A stretch of 64,000 nucleotides of DNA from Palsa-295 sp963781105 (GTDB taxonomy: Bacteria > Acidobacteriota > Terriglobia > Acidiferrales > UBA7541): positions 1 to 64,000 of the forward strand of contig CAWAED010000017.1 in the NCBI GenBank assembly GCA_963781105.1, in the 5' to 3' direction. This document shows, piece by piece, positions 61,809 through 64,000 of the stretch; position 1 is the first letter of the stretch; every line of letters starts with the position of its first letter. The notes below the pieces were generated by a model. The model ran no database searches. It was not told the origin of the DNA and was given only the letters and a program-made list of their open reading frames with translations. The translations under genes and the position numbers were made by a program.

Positions 61809-62828
61809 ATGCCTCCCACTCCCCGCGAAATTCTAAAACAACTCCTCCAAGGCATCCATCCCCCGAAGCCGCTCTTCCTCCCGATCATCTTCAACCTCGG
61901 CGCGAAAATCGAAAACACCCCGCTCCCCGCCTATCTCACGAATCCCACGAAAATCACCAACGCCCAACGCCAAATCCGCACCCGCCTCCGCTCCGACGGC
62001 GTATCCTGCTATTTCGACCCCAACCTGGAAGCCGAAGCCCTAGGCGCCACAATCGAATGGCCCACAAGCGACGAACCACCGAAGCAACACTGGCCGAACA
62101 ATCCGAAAAAAGGCGAACTCCCGAACAATCCCCGCACTCCCGAAGAAGCAGCCAACCACCCGCGCGTCAAGGTAGCCGTAGAAGTAATCCAGCGCCTGAA
62201 ATCCCTACTCCGCGACGAACCGCTCCTGCAAGCCGGAATCTCCGGCCCATTCACGCTAGCCGCCCAACTAACCCAACAATTCGGAAGGGAATCAATCAAT
62301 CGCAACGATCTCCCGGACACCGCCGTCGAACTAGCCGCCGCCACAGTCATCCAGGTAGCGACCAAACTGGCAGAAGCCGGCGCCCACATAATCTTCATCC
62401 ACGAAGAAATTCTCCCAACGCTGACGCCGCAAACCGCCGAAGCTTGGGCCTCAAAGCTAGCTCCGGCAATCAACATCATCCGCTTCTACCAAGCTCTCCC
62501 AGTCCTGCAAATCACAAACCACCAAGCCTTCGCAGAAAATAGCGTCGCAATCTCTCAGCAAACCTGGGACTGCGTCCTCTGCCCAACTCTCCCCGCCGAA
62601 CCAAACGCAACGTTCCTGCACGCACGAACCGAAACCACTCCACCGCTAGGTATAGCCATACCGACGGCCGCCTTCCAATCCGAAGATCACAGCGCACAAA
62701 ACTTCCGCCAATCGCTTCATACTATAATTGGTGACATGCACCCGGTGCTCATCACCACGGCGCAAGACGTCCCAGCAACAACGGACCTCAAGCAACTCTC
62801 CAATCTATCGGAGGAAATTCATCGCTGA
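61809..62828 (+). CDS. Uroporphyrinogen-decarboxylase-like (UroD/MetE superfamily) protein
   Basis: The 339-residue protein resembles the UroD/corrinoid-methyltransferase barrel: PREILKQLLQGIHPPKPLFL, a GVSCYFDPNLEAEALGATIE strand pair, QAGISGPFTLAAQLTQQFGR (the GPFTLA motif), and GAHIIFIHEEILPTLT. The conserved zinc Cys set of active methyltransferases is not evident. No ribosome site is clear. At about 37 kDa and directly after the HyuB-like gene it occupies the place of the fifth subunit gene (about 34 kDa) in the apc operon, but I cannot show homology to that subunit. Function undetermined. Confidence 0.65.
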   Translation: MPPTPREILKQLLQGIHPPKPLFLPIIFNLGAKIENTPLPAYLTNPTKITNAQRQIRTRLRSDGVSCYFDPNLEAEALGATIEWPTSDEPPKQHWPNNPKKGELPNNPRTPEEAANHPRVKVAVEVIQRLKSLLRDEPLLQAGISGPFTLAAQLTQQFGRESINRNDLPDTAVELAAATVIQVATKLAEAGAHIIFIHEEILPTLTPQTAEAWASKLAPAINIIRFYQALPVLQITNHQAFAENSVAISQQTWDCVLCPTLPAEPNATFLHARTETTPPLGIAIPTAAFQSEDHSAQNFRQSLHTIIGDMHPVLITTAQDVPATTDLKQLSNLSEEIHR

Positions 62829-62990
62829 AGAAAGGATCAACTGGTATGCGTACCCAAAGTGCAGTTTGTAGATGTTGAGATATTGATCGGAACGTTTCTG
62901 AAGACGAGCATCGCGCCTCTGGCAAAACGTAAAGGGCGGTTTGTAGGTATGAATGCTTCTGCACGCTGTTCTGTGTTCGTCAATCGACCA

Positions 62991-63075
62991 GCGCCGTAGG
63001 CGCGGCAGAAGTTAGCCCAGCGCGTGAGCGCTGGGTACCTGTTCGAAAGTGAGTCGAGCGCCGTAAGTGCGACAC
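62991..63075. repeat. Family 3 repeat upstream of the terminal CoA ligase
   Basis: GCGCCGTAGGCGCGGCAGAA, GTTAGCCCAGCGCGTGAGCG, CTGGGTACC, spacer, GAGCGCCGTAAGTGCGACAC. It is 41 bp before the ligase ATG. The preceding 160 bp (62829-62990) show no feature. Confidence 0.85.
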
Positions 63076-63115
63076 GCCGTGCGTTCGCTAAGGCTTGCAC
63101 CACAAAAATCGCAAC

Positions 63116-64000
63116 ATGACCCGCGAACTCCAAACTGACGCCGGCGTTCGCCCAGTCCGCCTCCGCACGACCGGCGCCACGCTCGAACGCCGCCCCGACG
63201 GCACTCTCTATGTCCGCCCCGAAGAACCACTAGGCCCCTACCCCAACGTCCTAACCGACCGCCTAACCCACTGGGCGAAAACGACGCCAGAAAAAACCTG
63301 CATAGCCCAGCGCCAATCAAACGGCGCCTGGCGCACAAAAACCTACGCGCAAGTCGAAAACGCGGTACATCACATCGCTCAAGCCCTATTAAACCGTAAT
63401 CTCACAAAAGAAAATCCCGTAGCCATCCTCTCCGAAAACGATATCGAACATTACCTACTGATGCTCGCAGGCCAGCACGTAGGCATCCCCACAGCCCATC
63501 TCTCGCCGGTGTATTCCTTGGTCTCCCGCGATTTCGGCAAACTCCGCCACGCCCTGAACCTGCTAACGCCCGGCCTGGTCTTCGTCCCCGACGGCGAACG
63601 CTACAATCGCGCCATCGAATCCGTCGTCAACCCACAAACCGAACTAGTCGTCACGAAAAATCCGCCATCAAACAGAAAATCCACGCTGTTCTCCGAACTA
63701 GCCTCCACAAATCCCACGCCCGCCGTCGCAAAAGCCCACGAAAAAATCCAGCCAGTCCACGTAGCAAAAATTCTCTTCACCTCCGGAAGCACCGGCATGC
63801 CCAAAGGTGTAATCAACACCCACCGCATGCTCTGCTCCAATCAGCAAATGATCGCCCAAGTATTCGCCTTCCTCCAGGACGAGCCTCCCACCCTGCTTGA
63901 CTGGCTCCCCTGGAATCACACTTTCGGCGGAAATCACAACATCGGCATCGCTCTCTACAATGGCGGCAGCTATTACATTGACGACGGCAAGCCCGGCCCC
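63116..64000 (+). CDS. Feruloyl-CoA-synthase-like AMP-binding ligase (truncated by window end)
   Basis: The first 295 residues of an ANL-family ligase are visible. The chain has an N-terminal segment typical of feruloyl-CoA synthases (TGATLERRPDGTLYVRPEEP, LGPYPNVLTDRLTHWAKTTP), the ATP motif ILFTSGSTGMPKGVINTHRM and the striking LLDWLPWNHTFGGNHNIGIA, LYNGGSYYIDDGKP. That last motif is a hallmark of Fcs, which makes CoA esters of hydroxycinnamic acids in lignin-monomer catabolism. The C-terminal half lies beyond the window. It follows a family 3 repeat; no strong ribosome site is seen. Close substrates such as aroylacetates remain possible. Confidence 0.85.
   Translation, partial: MTRELQTDAGVRPVRLRTTGATLERRPDGTLYVRPEEPLGPYPNVLTDRLTHWAKTTPEKTCIAQRQSNGAWRTKTYAQVENAVHHIAQALLNRNLTKENPVAILSENDIEHYLLMLAGQHVGIPTAHLSPVYSLVSRDFGKLRHALNLLTPGLVFVPDGERYNRAIESVVNPQTELVVTKNPPSNRKSTLFSELASTNPTPAVAKAHEKIQPVHVAKILFTSGSTGMPKGVINTHRMLCSNQQMIAQVFAFLQDEPPTLLDWLPWNHTFGGNHNIGIALYNGGSYYIDDGKPGP

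Noticed and set aside
19831..63075. Possible CRISPR array from repeated palindromic units
   Set aside because: The repeats are dispersed singly between genes with no regular spacers, and no cas gene is present.

Overview
The window looks like a chromosome segment of an acidobacterium (Acidobacteriota, probably Terriglobia). The evidence is the lineage-typical families: a PadR regulator coupled to a duplicated orphan ABC permease (ADOP), two VWFA-related secreted proteins, two giant Oar-like TonB-dependent receptors with an N-terminal carboxypeptidase-regulatory domain, and many short palindromic interspersed repeats. No rRNA or CRISPR was seen. One tRNA-Lys (TTT) lies at the left end beside a decayed tyrosine recombinase.

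Layout. 0-5 kb: integrase remnant, tRNA-Lys, a chimeric ORF, an NmrA-like reductase, an ArsR-SRPBCC-DoxX operon with a palindrome inside its promoter, a DUF1801 gene and a fragment of a second DoxX gene. 4.7-7.5 kb: secreted DUF305 and LVIVD-repeat proteins. 7.5-18.3 kb: PadR-ADOP, a VWFA protein, then an Oar-like receptor overlapping a second VWFA gene. 18.4-21.5 kb: a second ArsR operon with two SRPBCC proteins, a DUF4760-like protein, a 52-residue CPxC membrane peptide and a DUF899 thiol protein. 21.6-26.8 kb: xfp-ackA (phosphoketolase bypass to acetate and ATP), divergent from a FucP-like sugar transporter. 27-29 kb: a small DUF1328 protein, a NarL-type regulator and a degenerate receiver protein. 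29-34.3 kb: a lysine riboswitch leading dapE-dapB-dapA-dapD-lysA, the succinylase route to diaminopimelate and lysine.

34-64 kb is rich in functions for small aromatic molecules: an O-methyltransferase-like protein, two MetE-like methyltransferases, a cupin resembling 2,4'-dihydroxyacetophenone dioxygenase, protocatechuate 3,4-dioxygenase (pcaH-pcaG) with a divergent IclR regulator and an MFS transporter, an HxlR regulator, a saccharopine-dehydrogenase-like protein, an acyl-CoA synthetase, a PQQ alcohol dehydrogenase with a lanthanide-type Asp, and a second Oar-like receptor. After these comes a four-gene set (HyuA-like, small Zn-finger gamma-like, HyuA-like, HyuB-like) whose order and sizes match acetophenone carboxylase apcABCD. 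It is followed by a UroD-like protein and a feruloyl-CoA-synthase-like ligase cut by the window end. The inferred theme is carboxylation and CoA activation of a lignin-derived aryl ketone, feeding protocatechuate ring cleavage. An IS1182-like element of about 1.37 kb has landed between the third and fourth carboxylase genes, inside the loop of a hairpin repeat.

Several families of short inverted repeats fill the intergenic spaces. One shows compensatory stem changes across eight copies, including a head-to-head pair. Another sits just upstream of three same-strand genes, two of them CoA ligases.
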